Shown piece by piece: positions 13,901-27,167 of a stretch of DNA of 64,000 bases. Under the pieces are notes generated by a model. It was not told where the DNA came from. It made no database searches and saw only the letters and a program-made list of their open reading frames with translations. Position 1 is the first letter of the stretch; every line of letters begins with the position of its first letter. The position numbers and the translations under genes were made by a program. This DNA is from Dipteris shenzhenensis (lineage: Eukaryota > Polypodiophyta > Polypodiopsida > Gleicheniales): assembly GCA_047967505.1 (NCBI GenBank), contig CM106538.1; one strand, 5' to 3'.

Positions 13901-16900
13901 GCTTGACACTAGAGCAAAAATAGTATTTAATGCTTGATCGACCATGCAAAGGATATCTGATGGGAACAATACTTTATCTACACTGCAACCTAGGTGGTAT
14001 TGAAATGTTCTCAAAGAGGCACACCCATCTGATAAGTACTTGGTCAGATAACATACCTAAGGGCGTGTTTTTTAGCGGATGTGCATATCACTACGGGAAA
14101 AACGTTGTATAATGCGTAATCGACCATGCAGAGCATATGCGATGGTGAAAATACTTTGCACGCATCTCAACCTAGTTGAAAGGGACTTGCGTGCAAAGTG
14201 CAGCCCCCATCCGATAAGTACTTGTTTGATTAACACACTTAGGACCGTGTTTTTTCATGCTTGTGCATGACACTAAGCCAAAAACGGTGTTTTATGCTTG
14301 ATCGACAATGCAAAGCATATCCGATGGGCACAATACTTTGCACACACCTTCAACTAGGTGGAATTGACTTACATGCAAAGTGACACACCCATCCCATAAG
14401 TGCTTGATCGGATAACATACCTAGCAGCGTGTTTTTTTTACGGATGTGCTTGACACGAGCAAAAATAGTATTTAATGCTCGATCGACCATGCAAAGGATA
14501 TCCGATGGGAACAATACTTTTCCTACACCGCAACCTAGGTTGTATTGAAATGTTCTCAAAGAGGCACACCCATCCGATAAGTACTTGGTCAGATAACACA
14601 CCTAAGGGCGTGTTTTTTTGCGGATGTGCATATCACTAGGGAAAAAACGGTGTATAATGCGTGATCGACCATGCAAATCATATCCGATGGTGACGATACT
14701 TTGCGCGCACCTCAGCGTAGTTGAAACGGACTTGCGTGCAAAGTGGAGCCCCCATCCGATAAGTACTTGTTTGATTAACACACCTAGGACCGTGTTTTTT
14801 CATGGTTGTGCATGACACTAAGGCAAAAACGTTGTTTTATGCTTGATCGACAATGCAAAGCATATCCGATGGGCACAATACTTTGCACACACCTTCAACT
14901 ATGTGGAATTTACTTACATGCAAAGTGGCACTCCCATCCCATAAGTGCTTGATCGGATAACATAGCTAGCAGCGCGTTTTTTTACGCATGTGCATGACAC
15001 TAGAGCAAAAATAGTATTTAATGCTCGATCGACCATGCAAAGGATATCCGATGGGCGCAACACTTTTCGTATGCCTCAAACTAGGTGGCATTGATATGTT
15101 CTCAAAGAGGCACACCCATCCGATAAGTACTTGGTCAGATAACACACCTAAGGGCGTGTTTTTTTACGGATGTGCATATCACTAGAGAAACAATGGTGTA
15201 TAATGCGTGATCGACCATGCAAATGATATCCGATGGTAACAATATTTTGCATGCAACTCAACGTAGTTGAAACGGACTTGCGTGCAAAGTGGAGCCCCCA
15301 TCCGATAAGTACTTGTTTGAATAACACACCTGCGGCCGTGTTTTTATATGGTTGTGCATGACATTAAGGCAAAAACGGTGTTTTATGCTTGATCGACAAT
15401 GCAAAGCATATCCGATGTGCACAAAACCTTGCACACACCTTCAAATAGGTGGAGTTTTTTTACATGCAAAGTGGCATTCCCATCGCATAAGTACTTGATC
15501 GGATAACACACCTAGCAGCGTGTTTTTTTACGGATGTGCATGACACTAAGGCAAAAATGATATTTAATGCTCGATCGACCATGCAAAGCATATCTGATGG
15601 GCACAATACTTTTCCTACACGTTAACCTAGGTGGTACTGAAATGTTCTCAAAGAAGCACACCCATCCGATAAGTACTTGGTCAGATAACATACCTAATGG
15701 CGTGTTTTTTTGCGGATGTGCATATCACTACGGGAAAAACGTTGTATAATGCATAATCGACCATGCAGAGCATATCCGATGGTGACAATACTTTGCACGC
15801 ATCTCAACCTAGTTGAAACGGACTTGCGTGCAAAGTGGAGCCCCCATCCGATAAGTACTTGTTTGATTAACACACTGAGGACCGTGTTTTTTCATGGTTG
15901 TGCATGACACTAAGCCAAAAACGGTGTTTTATGCTTGATCAACAATGCAAAGCATATCCGATGGGCACAATACTTTGCACACACCTTCAAATAGGTGGAA
16001 TTGACTTACATGCAAAGTGGCACACCCATCCCATAAGTTCTTGATCGGATAACATACGTAGCAGCGTGTTTTTTTTACTAATGTGCTTGACACTAGAGCA
16101 AAAATAGTATATAAAGCTCCATCGACCATGCAAAGGATATCCGATGGGAACAATACTTTTCCTACACTGCAACCTAGGTGGTATTGAAATGTTCTCAAAG
16201 AGGCACACCCATCTGATAAGTACTTGGTCAGATAACACACCTAAGGGCGTGTTTTTTTGCGGATGTGCATATGACTAGGGAAAAAACGGTGTATAATGCG
16301 TGATCGACCATGCAAATCATATCCGATGGTGACCATACTTTGCGCGCACCTCAACATAGTTGAAAGGGACTTGTGTGCAAAGTGGAGCCCCCATCGGATA
16401 AGTACTTGTTTGATTAACACACCTAGGACCGTGTTTTTTCATGCTTGTGCATGACACTAAGGCAAAAACGTTGTTTTATGCTTGATCGACAATGCAAAGC
16501 ATATCCGATGGGCACAATACTTTGCACACACCTTCAACTAGGTGGAATTGACTTAGATGCAAAGCGTCACTGCCATCCCATAACTGCTTGATCGGATAAC
16601 ATACCTAGCAGAGTGTTTTTTTACGGATGTGCATGACACGAGCAAAAATACTATTTATTGCTCGATCGATCATGCAAAGGATATCCGATGGGCACAACAC
16701 TTTTTGTACGCCTCAACCTAGGTGGTATTGGAATGTTCTCAAAGAGGCACACCCATCCGATAAGTACTTGGTCAGATAACACCTGCGGCCGTGTTTTTAT
16801 ATGGTTGTGCATGACACTAAGGCAAAAACGGTGTTTTATGCTTGATCGACAATGCAAAGCATATCCAATGGGCACAATACCTTGCACACACCTTCAAGTA

Positions 16901-19900
16901 GGTGGAATTGTCTTACATGCAAAGTGGCATTCCCATCGCATAAGTACTTGATCGAATAACACACCTAGCAGCGTGTTTTTTTACAGATGTGCATGACACT
17001 AAGGCAAAAATGATATTTAATGCCCGATCGACCATGCAAAGCATATCCAATGGGCACAATACTTTTCCTGCGCCTTAAACTAGGTCGTATTGAAATTTTC
17101 TCAAAGAGGCACACCCATCCGATAAGTACTTGGTCAGATAACATACCTAAGGGCGTGTTTTTTTGCGGATGTGCATATCACTACGGCAAAAACATTGTAT
17201 AATGCGTAATCGACCATGCAGAGCATATCCGATGGTGACAATACTTTGCACGCATCTCAATCTAGTTGAAACTAACTTTCATGCAAGTTGGATCCCCCAT
17301 CCGATTAGTACTTGTTTGATTAACACACTTAGGACCGTGTTTTTTCATAGTTGTGCATGACACTAAGCCAAAAACGGTGTTTTATGCTTGATCGACAGTT
17401 CAAAGCATATCCGATGGGCACAATACTTTGCACATACCTTCAACTAGGTGGAATTGACTTACATGCAAAGTGGCACACCCATCCCATAAGTGCTTGATCG
17501 GATAACATACCTAGCAGCGTGTTTTCTTTATGGATGTGCATGACACTAGAGCAAAAATAGTATTTAATGCTCGATCGACCATGGAAAGGATATCCGATGG
17601 GCACAATACTTTTCCTACACTGCAACCTAGGTGGTATTGAAATGTTCTCAAAGAGGCACACCCATCCGATAAGTACTTGGTCAGATAACACACCTAAGGG
17701 CGTGTTTTTTTACGGATGTGCATATCACTAGGGAAAAAACGGTGTATAATGCATGATCGACCATGCAAATCATATCCGATGGTGACGATACTTTGTGCGC
17801 ACCTCAACGTAGTTGAAACGGACTTGCGTGCAAAATGGAGCCCCCATCCGATAAGTACTTGTTTGATTAACACACCTAGGACCGTGTTTTTTCATGCTTG
17901 TGCATGACACTAAGGCAAAAATATTGTTTTATGCTTGATTGACAATGAAAAGCATATCCGATGGGCACAATAATTTGCACACACCTTCAACTAGGTGGAA
18001 TTGTCTTACATGCAAAGTGGCACTCCCATCCCATAAGTGCTTGATCGGATAACATACCTAGCAGGGAGTTTTTTTACAGATGTGCATGACACGAGCAAAA
18101 ATAGTATTTAATGCTCGATCGATTATGCAAAGGATATCCGATGGGCACAACACTTTTTGTATGCCTCAACCTAGGTGGTATTGGAATGTTCTTAAAGAGG
18201 CACACCCATCTGATAAGTACTTGGTCAGATAACACACCTAAGGGCGTGTTTTTTTGCTGATGTGCATATCAATAGGGAAAAAACGGTGTATAATGCGTGA
18301 TCGACCATGCAAAGCATATCCGATGGTGACAATACTTTGCACACACCTCAAGGTAGTTGAAATGGACTTGCGTGCAAAATGGAGCCCCCATCCGATAAGT
18401 ACTTGTTGGATTAACACACCTAGGACCGTGTTTTTTCATGCTTGTGCATGACACTAAGGCAAAAACGTTGTTTTATGCTTGATCGACAATGCAAAGCATA
18501 TCCGATGGGCACAATACTTTGCACACACCTTCAACTAGGTGGAATTGACTTACATGCAAAGTGGCACTCCCATCCCATAAGTGCTTGATCGGATAACATA
18601 GCTAGCAGCGTGTTTTTTTACGGATGTGCATGACACTAGAGCAAAAATAGTGTTTAATGCTCGATCGACCATGCAAAGGATATCCGATGGGCACAACACT
18701 TTTCGTACACCTCAACCTAGGTGGTATTGAAATTTTCTCAAAGAGGCACACCCATCTGATAAGTACTTGGTCAAATAACACACCTACGGGCGTGTTTTTT
18801 TGCGGATGTGCATATCACTAGACAAAAAATGGTGTATAATGCGTGATCGACCATGCAAATGATATTCGATGGTAACAATACTTTGCATGCGCCTCAATGT
18901 AGATGAAAGGGACTTGTGTGCAAAGTGGAGCCCCCATCCGATATGTACTTGTTTGAATAACACACCTGCGGCCGTGTTTTTATATGGTTGTGCATGACAT
19001 TAAGGCAAAAACGGTGTTTTATGCTTGATCGACAATGCAAAGCATATCCCATGGGCACAATACCTTGCACACACCTTCAAGTAGGTGGAATTGACTTACA
19101 TGCAAAGTGGCGTTCCCATCGCATAAGTACTTGATCGGATAACACACCTAGTAGCATGTTGTTTTACGGATGTGCATGACACTAAGGCAAAAATGGTATT
19201 TAATGCTCGATCGACCATGCAAAGCATATCTGATGGGCACAATACTTTTCCTACGCCTTAACCTAGGTGGTATTGAAATGTTCTCAAAGAGGCACACCCA
19301 TCCGATAAGTACTTGGTTAGATAACATACCTAAGGGCGTGTTTTTTTGCGGATGTGCATATCACTACGGGAAAAACGTTGTATAATGTGTAATCGACCAT
19401 GCAGAGCATATCCGATGGTGACAATACTTTGCACGCATCTCAACCTAGTTGAAACGGACTTGCGTGTAAACTGGACCCCCATCCGATAAGTACTTGTTTG
19501 ATTAACACACTAAAGACCGTGTTTTTTCATGGTTGTGCATGACACTAAGCCAAAAACGGTGTTTTATGCTTGATTGACAATGCAAAGTATATCCGATGGG
19601 CACAATACTTTGCACACACCTTCAACTAGGTGGAATTGACTTACATGCAAAGTGGCACACCCATCCCATAAGTGCTTGATCGGATAACATACCTAGCAGC
19701 GTGTTTTTTTTACGGATGTGCTTGACACTAGAGCAAAAATAGTATTTAATGCTCGATCGACCATGCAAAGGATATCCGATGGGAACAATACTTTTCCTAC
19801 ACCGCAACCTAGGTGGTATTGAAATGTTCTCAAAGAGGCACACCCATCCGATAAGTACTTGGTCAGATAACACACCTAAGGGCGTGTTTTTTTGCGGATG

Positions 19901-22441
19901 TGCATATCACTCGGGAAAAAATGGTGTATAATGCGTGATCGACCAGCAAAGCATATCCGATGGTGACAATACTTTGCACGCACCTCAACTTAGTTGAAAT
20001 GGACTTGCGTGCAAAGTGGAGCCCCAATCCGATAAGTACTTGTTTGAATAACACACCTACGGCCGTGTTTGTATGTGGTTGTGCATGACACTAAGGCAAA
20101 AACGGTGTTTTATGGTTGATCGACAATGCAAACCATATCCGATGGGCACAATAATTTGCACACACCTTCAACTAAATGGAATTGACTTACATGCAAAGTG
20201 GCATTCCCATCGCATAAGTACTTGATCGGATAACACACCTAGCAGCGTGTTTTTTTACGGATGTGCATGACACTAAGGCAAAAATGGTATTTAATGATAG
20301 ATTGACCATGCAAAGCATATCCGATGGGCACAATACTTTTCCTATGTCTTAACCTAGGTGGTATTGAAATGTTCTTAAAGAGGCACACCCATCCGATAAG
20401 TACTTGGTTAGATAACATACTTAAGGGCATGTTTTTTTGTGGATGTGCATATCACTACGGGAAAAACGTTGTATAATGCGTAATCGACCATGCAGAGCAT
20501 ATCCGATGGTGACAATACTTTGCACGCATCTCAACCTAGTTGAAAAGGACTTGCGTGCAAACTGGAGCCCCCATCCGATAAGTACTGGTTTGATTAACAC
20601 ACTTAGGACCGTGTTTTTTCATGGTTGTGCATGACACTAAGCCAAAAATAGTGTTTTATGCTTGATCGACAATGCAAAGCATATCCGATGGGCACAATAC
20701 TTTGCACACACCTTCAACTAGGTGGAATTGAGTTACATGCAAAGTGGCACACCCATCCCATAAGTGCTTGATCGGATAACATACCTAGCAGCGTGTTTTT
20801 TTTACGGATGTGCATTGCACTAGAGCAAAAATAGTATTTAATGCTCGATCGACCATGCAAAGGATATCCGATGGGCACAATACTTTTCCTACACTGCAAC
20901 CTAGGTCATATTGAAATGTTCTCAAAGAGGCACACCCATCCGATAAGTACTTGGTCAGATAACACACCTAAGGGCGTGTTTTTTTGCGGATGTGCATATC
21001 ACTAGGGAAAAAACGGTGTATAATGCGTGGTCGACCATGCAAATCATATCCGATGGTGACAATACTTTGCATGCACCTCAACGTAGTTGAAACGGACTTG
21101 CGTGCAAATTGGAGCCCCCATCCGATAAGTACTTGTTTGATTAACACACCTAGGACCGTGTTTTTTCATGGTTGTGCATGACACTAAGGCAAAAACATTG
21201 TTTTATGCTTGATCGACAATGCAAAGCATATCCGATGGGCACAATACTTTGCACACACCTTCAACTAGGTGGAATTGACTTACATGCAAAGTGGCACTCC
21301 TATCCCATAAGTGCTTGATCGGATAACATACCTAGCAACGTGTTTTTTTTACGGGTGTGCATGACATGAGCAAAAATAGTATTTATTGCTTGATTGATCA
21401 TGCAAAGGATATCCAATGGCACAACACTTTTTGTACACCTCAACCTAGGTGGTATTGGAATGTTCTCAAAGAGGCACACCCATCCGATAAGTACTTGGTC
21501 AGATAACACACCTAAGGGCGTGTTTTTTTGCGGATGTGCATATCACTCGGGAAAAAATGGTGTATAATGCGTGATCGACCATGCAAAGCATATCCGATGG
21601 TGACAATACTTTGCAGGCACCTCAACGTAGTTGAAACGGTCTTGCGTGCAAAGTGGAGCCCCCATCCGATAAGTACTTGTTTGAATAACACACCTAGGGC
21701 TGTGTTTCTATATGGTTGTGCATGACACTAAGGCAAAAACGGTGTTTTATGCTTGATCCACAATGCAAAGCATATAGCAGCGTGTTTTTTTACGGATGTG
21801 CATGACACTAACGCAAAAATGGTATCTAATGCTCGATCGACCATGCAAAGCATGTCCGATGGGAACAATACTTTTCCTATGCCTTAACCTAGGTGGTATT
21901 GAAATTTTCTCAAAGAGGCACACCCATCCCATAAGTACTTGGTCAGATAACATACCTAAGGGCGTATTTTTTTGCGGATGTGCATATCACTACGGGAAAA
22001 ACGTTGTATAATGCGTAATCGACCATGTAGAGCATATCCGATGGTGACAATACTTTGCACGCATCTCAAACTAGTTGAAACGGACTTGTGTACAAATTGG
22101 AGCCCCCATCCGATAAGTACTTGTTTGATTAACACACTTAGGACCATGTTTTTTCATGGTTGTGCATGACACTAAGGCAAAAACGGTGTTTTATGCTTGA
22201 TCGACAATGCAAAGCATATCCGATGGGCACAATAGTTTGCACACACCTTCAACTAGGTGGAATTGACTTACATGCAAAGTGGCACACCCATCCCATAAGT
22301 GCTTGATCGGATAACATACCTAGCAGGCTCGTGCTTTTTTATGGATGTGCATGATACTAGAGCAAAAATAGTGATTAATGCTCGATCGACCATGCAAAGG
22401 ATAACTTGGCGTGTCCATCTGATGAGTACTTGATCGGATAA
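1991..22441 (+). repeat. Satellite array, ~182-bp monomer with higher-order repeats
   Basis: About 110 head-to-tail monomers of ~182 bp. Each carries conserved landmarks: a GTGTTTTTTT tract, TGTGCATGACACTA, TCGATCGACCATGC, CATATCCGATGGGCAC, and AAGTACTTG followed by GATAACACACCTA. From about 3.6 kb onward three monomer classes alternate (A with GTGCATATCACTAGGGAAAA, B with GGTTGTGCATGACACTAAGG, C with CTCAAAGAGGCACACCC), giving a 546-bp trimer. Parts show a 1638-bp nine-monomer period (5579 to 7217, and 9869 to 11506). The first monomers (1991-3600) are more diverged. The last is cut off near 22441, where transposon-related sequence begins. The monomer length falls in the range of plant centromeric satellites, but location on the chromosome cannot be inferred. 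Confidence 0.95.
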
Positions 22442-22538
22442 CTTCTCCCACCAATAAATTAAGTACTAATTAAAAATTATAATAAATGAGTAGATTATTA
22501 AAAAGAGACTAATATTTATGTAATTGTTGCTACTGCAG

Positions 22539-25500
22539 CTTGCTTGCGAAGGACTCTCACAAAGGAGATGGCTATAGATTTTGTTCCAGGGATGGATGTG
22601 ATTTTATGTAGCAAAAGAGAAGTAGTTGCATTTGCTACAATCCATGATAGTGATCCCAATTCAGTTTGCCACTTTCGAAGACTTGGCGAAGATAAGGTGG
22701 CAGTTACTGTATCAAAGATTCTTAGCGCACATGTTGAGCTAAAGTATAAATGTGGAGATATGGAAACACTTGGAGATGTTATGCCCTACAATACATCCAA
22801 CAAATCATTTATAGCATGGGACAAAGATGAGACTTATGCAATAGACATTATCAAGAATACAAAGTGCACCACCTTGGATTTTACTATAGGGGACATTTTA
22901 CAAATGAGATCATTTGCAAATAAGACTGTAGCAGAAGGTGAAGTATTGGGATTTGAACAAGTGGAGCAATGGTCATTTGCACAGATGAGGATTCTAAAAG
23001 TCATTGATGATGGTATGGTTGATAACATAACATCCTTATGTGATCCCTACTATGAGGTAGGCAAGAATATGAGATGGAGCATGCAATTTTTAAACATGAG
23101 AAAGAGGCACGTGGTTTTCAATGATAAAGACAAGGTATACTACAATATCAAAGGACCTAAAAAGCGTGCCCATGTGCTGGCGGCTCTATCACTTCAAATG
23201 TGGATGATTTCAATATACTCAATTATAGAAGTGACATCTTATCTGGAGTGGATGAGTTCATTGGTTCCGAGAAACAAAATGATTTTAGAAGCGAAGCCTT
23301 ATCTGGGGTGGATGAATTCTTGCACAGTGAGAAGGGCAAAGGTTTCAATAGCGATGTCTTGTCAAGTGTGGATGAGTTCATGCATATTAACAAACCTGGT
23401 GTCAATCAAGCTTGTGGATTTGTGAAAGCCATGCAAGATGTCCCAATGAGTGATGTTCTCTCAGGAGTGGAAGAGTTTCAAGGTTCTCAATACTCTCGTA
23501 GAATATTGAATTCATTGAATGGTCCTAAGAGTATGTTAAAAATGAGGATGAGATCAACAGAGGATTATTCAATATTTAACTTTGATTGTGATATGGCCAA
23601 GGATGCAACGACCAATCATGGATGCTTGGCTACAAACAAATGTGAGGAGAAGAAGTGCATAAATACAGATAACAACGTGCACGAGGAACGAAAACGGTCA
23701 TACATATGCATGAAGAGAAAGCGAATCCAAGCAGATCCACAAAAGCAACCAAAGAGGAAGAGAGTAATGAAGGAGGAGAACATGTTAAATGCATTGGGAT
23801 ATCTATGTTGCAAGCGAAGATGTATGCGCTTCATTGATCTTGCAGACATCAGGGAATGTAGAGGACACGTGTGGCAAAGAAGAGGAAGCGAAAGAAATGA
23901 ATACCTTCTCACAAGTCTCTCTTGCTTTCTTCAGAATGGCAATAAAAGGCTAAGTTCAAGACAAAAGGTAAAACCTCTCGTAAATGGAAAAAGGATTTGC
24001 AATAAGGCATATCGCAATATTACTGCATTATCCCATGGTACATATTGGGATTTAGTCACCAAGGCAAAGGGCGGCAACAAATTTAGCATTCACGGTAATA
24101 GAGGAAGGTCCAAATCAAGAATCTCAACTATCAGGGCAGCAGCAATTTTGCAAGACTTCATACATGAAAATGCTTTACCTCAACCCCATATATCTACCAA
24201 ACTCCCTAACGGTGACACGATCACTGAAATGCACCTTCCAATGGGCTTGACAAAGCTCGAAGTATTTGACTCTATTGTAGAAAAGCAAAGGCAAAGAGGG
24301 GATGCCGTAGCTTCTTCTCATACTTTGTATACTCTTTGGAAGAAGAACTTTGGATATGTTAAAATCCCAAGGAGGCAAAAAATGTCAAAGTGCAATGTCT
24401 GTGATGATTTAAAGCGAGCGATTGAGAGTGCAACATGTCCAAATCAAAGGGAATTATACAAAAAAAACCGAAAATCTCATCATGACCTTATTCGACATTC
24501 CAGACAAAAATATGCATTTTGGAAGGAGCAAGCTATTTCGCATCCCGATGACTACATGTGCCTTATTGTAGATGGCATGGATCAGAATACAACAACATTG
24601 CCTCGTTTTGTTGCCACTCCACCTAAATTACAAGGAAAGCACTTTCTAAAGACACATCTATGTGGAGTGTTAGTGCATGGAATTAAGTTCTTTGCAGATA
24701 TATGGATTGATTCCTTGCATCTACATGATAGAAATCAAGTTGTAACATCTATTATGAAGGCAATTCGCAATGTACATGCAGAAAAAGGTCGCCTACCACC
24801 GACTTTGAGAATACAAGCTGATAATTGCTGGTGAGAAAATAAGAATGTACTCATGTTTGCATTCTGCTCCATGCTAGTTGCTCATCGAATCTTCAATGAG
24901 GTCGAATGTGGATTTTTGTATGTTGGGCATACACATGAGGATATCGATCAGGTTTTTAGCACAGTCTCAAGGGAGCTTAAATGCAAGGATGTGGAGACAA
25001 TAGATGACTTGGTAAGAAGATGTGGCAGGCAAGTTGGTGGTCGTAAGGAAAGTACAGTATGTGAGAGGCTCGAAAGAATGTATGATTGAAAGAGCTTCAT
25101 TCTACCTTTCATACAAATGGGTGGTGATGCATTGACAGGTCATACCAATCCACACTACTTTTGTTTTTTTTTTAAAGATGAAAAACCTGTAATGCAATGG
25201 CAACAGTATTCTCATGATACAAAATGGGAACCTGAAGAACCTTACAGTCTCTTAACTTCAATTCCCAGCAAGGAAAGGTATCCAACATGGGCTCCTATAC
25301 AAGAATTCAATGAGAGGTCTAACTGTGAAATAGAAGGATTAAAAGCATTTATTACATACAAAGAGGAAATGCTCCGGAGATATCTTGATTCGAAGCCTAC
25401 TTGGAGAGAACACACTACCACTGTAATTAACAAGACACGAAATTTAATAAAGGACCTTGAGAGAATGCGAGGCTTAAAGGATGTCAAGGAAGAATGCAAT

Positions 25501-26040
25501 ATGTTCTGGCCAAATGTTCATAACGATTTGCGCCCAGCTCTAGTCTTTGAAAATGAATTTGTATCATTACTCCCACATCCATATTGTGGACCGAAGAAGA
25601 GAGAGTTTATGCCACAAGTAGATATAGAGGTCGATTGTTTTGTTGTGGTTCGGCCATCGGATGATGAATATGAGAATGTGAAGTTTTGGGTTGCAAAAAT
25701 AGTTGATGTGCAAAGAGATGACCAAGGGAGAGCTACAACATTTACAGCGGTATGGTATGAGCCAAAGGGCAGGAAGGAGAATATGGATAACAACACATTG
25801 TATACTAATTGTATAATGAAGGAGTGGGTCCCAAATGATGAAGCGGTCTCTCAAGTTTCGACGGAGACAATCATAGTGTCTTGGCATTCAAGGGCAAAGA
25901 AATCAAAGAAGCGCATGGGATATGAGGTATAGGGAAAAATAAAAATACCACAGCAAACTATTTTGCATATACACGAATTTTTAAGGATGCTCGCCATGGA
26001 GGAAGTAGAAGGAGACAACGCAAATGAAGAATGTCCATGA
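22539..26040 (+). pseudogene. DUF7869-type transposase-like gene, copy 1 (disabled)
   Basis: A likely splice acceptor (tactgcag) at 22538 opens the reading frame, and the first ATG is at 22568. The N-terminal ~150 residues (PGMDVILCSKREVVAFATIH, then RRLGEDKVAV) resemble the domain found beside plant En/Spm-type transposases (DUF8039-like, tentative). Next come acidic repeats of the type LSGVDEF, a basic Cys-containing stretch, and the core with VDGMDQ, QADNC, ENKN and GHTHEDIDQVFS. These are hallmarks of DUF7869 proteins and plausible DDE-type acidic residues. The C-terminus has an SH3/chromo-like strand pattern (FWVAKIVDV...WYEP). Disablements: a 2-nt insertion near 23190, TGA at 24832-24834, TGA at 25087-25089 (TGG in copy 2) and a late TAG at about 25930, after which homology continues to TGA 26038-26040. 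It is about 19 kb from its paralogue at 41487-45202. Confidence 0.82.
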
Positions 26041-26156
26041 TTAAAGCTTTGTATTGAAGTCCATTGAAGGATTTTATTTGGGTACTAGGCAAGAAGCCAA
26101 TCTAAGACAATTATAATCAGAGTCATCACCTCCTATGTCAAATGAGAGTCAAAATA

Positions 26157-26570
26157 TGCACTGGATGTCACCCAAGGGTCAAGGCTTGCCAAGACAATAG
26201 GGAGTTAATGCAGATGGGACCTGGCAAGGGACTATCACATTGAGCAATAAGACAATGGGGAGTCAATGCACCCAAGGGGCAAGGCTTGGCAAGACAACTT
26301 GTGGGAGTTAATGCAGATGGAACCTATATTTTGCACTGGATGTCACCCAAGGGTCAAGGCTTGGCAAGACAATAGGGAGTTAATGCAGATGGCACCTGGC
26401 AAGGGACTATCACATTGAGCAATAAGACAATGGGGAGTCAATGCACCCAAGGGGCAAGGCTTGGCAAGACAAGTGGGAGTCAAATTATGTAGATGGCACC
26501 TGGCAAAGGACTGTCGTGACATTGAGCAATAAGACAATGGGGAGTCAAATTATGCAGATGGCACGAATTG
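26157..26570. repeat. Tandem repeat, ~175-bp unit, in the 3' flank of the transposase
   Basis: 'tgcactggatgtcacccaag' starts at 26157 and again at 26332, a 175-bp period. Half-unit echoes (gcaaggcttggcaagacaa; gggagt..aatgcagatgg) continue to about 26570. It lies between the transposase stop and the right end of element 1 and has no coding potential. The equivalent 3' flank of copy 2 lacks this expansion. Confidence 0.8.
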
Positions 26571-27000
26571 AGGCTCTTTAAGAGCAACAATTTAAATTGT
26601 AAACATATGTTCAATCTATATCATTTTGGATATAAAGACTCTAGCTGAGAGCAACGTCTCTCAATGTAATCATATAATAATAGCTATAATTGCTATTATA
26701 CCTCTTTGGATTAATACAAAACTTGGGTCTTATGGCATCATGTCTTTTTTCTATTTATTAAAAGTTTTAAAAATTTTGTGCATATTGCGAGTGACAATGT
26801 TATTTTCATGAAATATTTAAGTCTCCTTTCATGGATTTATAAATTTATCACGTCAAGGAAAAACGTCAAGGAAAAATATTAAAAATAATTAAATTAACAA
26901 ATAACTTAGATATAGCTAGAATTTCTAATATAGGATTATTTCAAATTCTTGCATGTTGGTGCAAAAGTATAGATTGAAAAAACAATATTTTTATGTGAAT
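26571..27000. other. AT-rich 3' flank of element 1
   Basis: No gene seen. A stretch around 26655-26750 (gctataattgctatta ... gcatcatgtct) is a diverged match to 45500-45565 downstream of transposase copy 2, so it probably represents the shared 3' untranslated region and tail of the transposon. Confidence 0.5.
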
Positions 27001-27115
27001 ATGATAGTGCCACAAAGTGAACTTTTGATTTGGGAAGAATATTTTCAGAAAGAAAAATTTTGATTTGGGAAGGATATTTTCACAAAGTAAAGTTTTCATT
27101 TGGGAAGGATTTTTG
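27001..27115. repeat. Subterminal repeats of element 1, right side
   Basis: Three imperfect copies of a ~30-bp unit (aaagtaaa(g/c)ttttcatttg then ggaaggatatttt) follow one another just inside the right end. Two comparable units occur at about 45850-45915 inside the right end of element 2. Repeats in this position are typical of transposase binding sites in plant DNA transposons; binding itself is inferred. Confidence 0.6.
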
Positions 27116-27141
27116 GGCTTCATCCAAAAACAACAGAAAAA

Positions 27142-27167
27142 GTCCAAAATTAATGAAAGAGGTGTTT
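27142..27167 (-). repeat. Right terminal inverted repeat of element 1
   Basis: 26 bp beginning GTCCAAAATTAATGAAA and ending GTGTTT. It differs from the right end of element 2 (45943-45968) at two positions. Immediately outside it the sequence becomes antisense Copia reverse transcriptase, so the boundary is sharp. No partner end is visible in the window. Confidence 0.75.

Larger units (their letters stand above)
22442..27167 (+). mobile_element. Element 1: right part of a DUF7869-type DNA transposon
   Basis: Contains a decayed transposase gene (22539-26040), a non-coding tail with subterminal repeats (about 27001-27115), and a right-end inverted repeat (27142-27167) that matches the ends of element 2 with two mismatches in 26 bp. 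The right end abuts Copia reverse-transcriptase sequence. No left end is seen: similarity to element 2 begins near 22490 and the satellite array lies to the left. The left end is therefore either outside the window, with the satellite inside the element, or lost. The left coordinate given is only the satellite boundary. Confidence 0.7.

Noticed and set aside
73-22169. Dozens of 60-100 codon open frames with similar peptides (for example RDRPCKSYPMVTIL)
   Set aside because: They recur with the satellite period on both strands and follow monomer boundaries. They arise from a stop-poor monomer, not from genes.
1991-22441. CRISPR-like regular repeats
   Set aside because: Repeats are contiguous ~182-bp monomers without unique spacers, in a plant-type sequence; this is satellite DNA.
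1991-22441. Calling the array a centromere
   Set aside because: Monomer length and higher-order repeats are suggestive only; nothing in the sequence shows CENH3 binding or chromosomal position.
24829-24882. An intron that would remove the shared TGA in the transposase
   Set aside because: In copy 1 a donor (GTGAGA) and a TAG acceptor would give only about 50 nt and remove the conserved ENKN segment; copy 2 lacks the donor.
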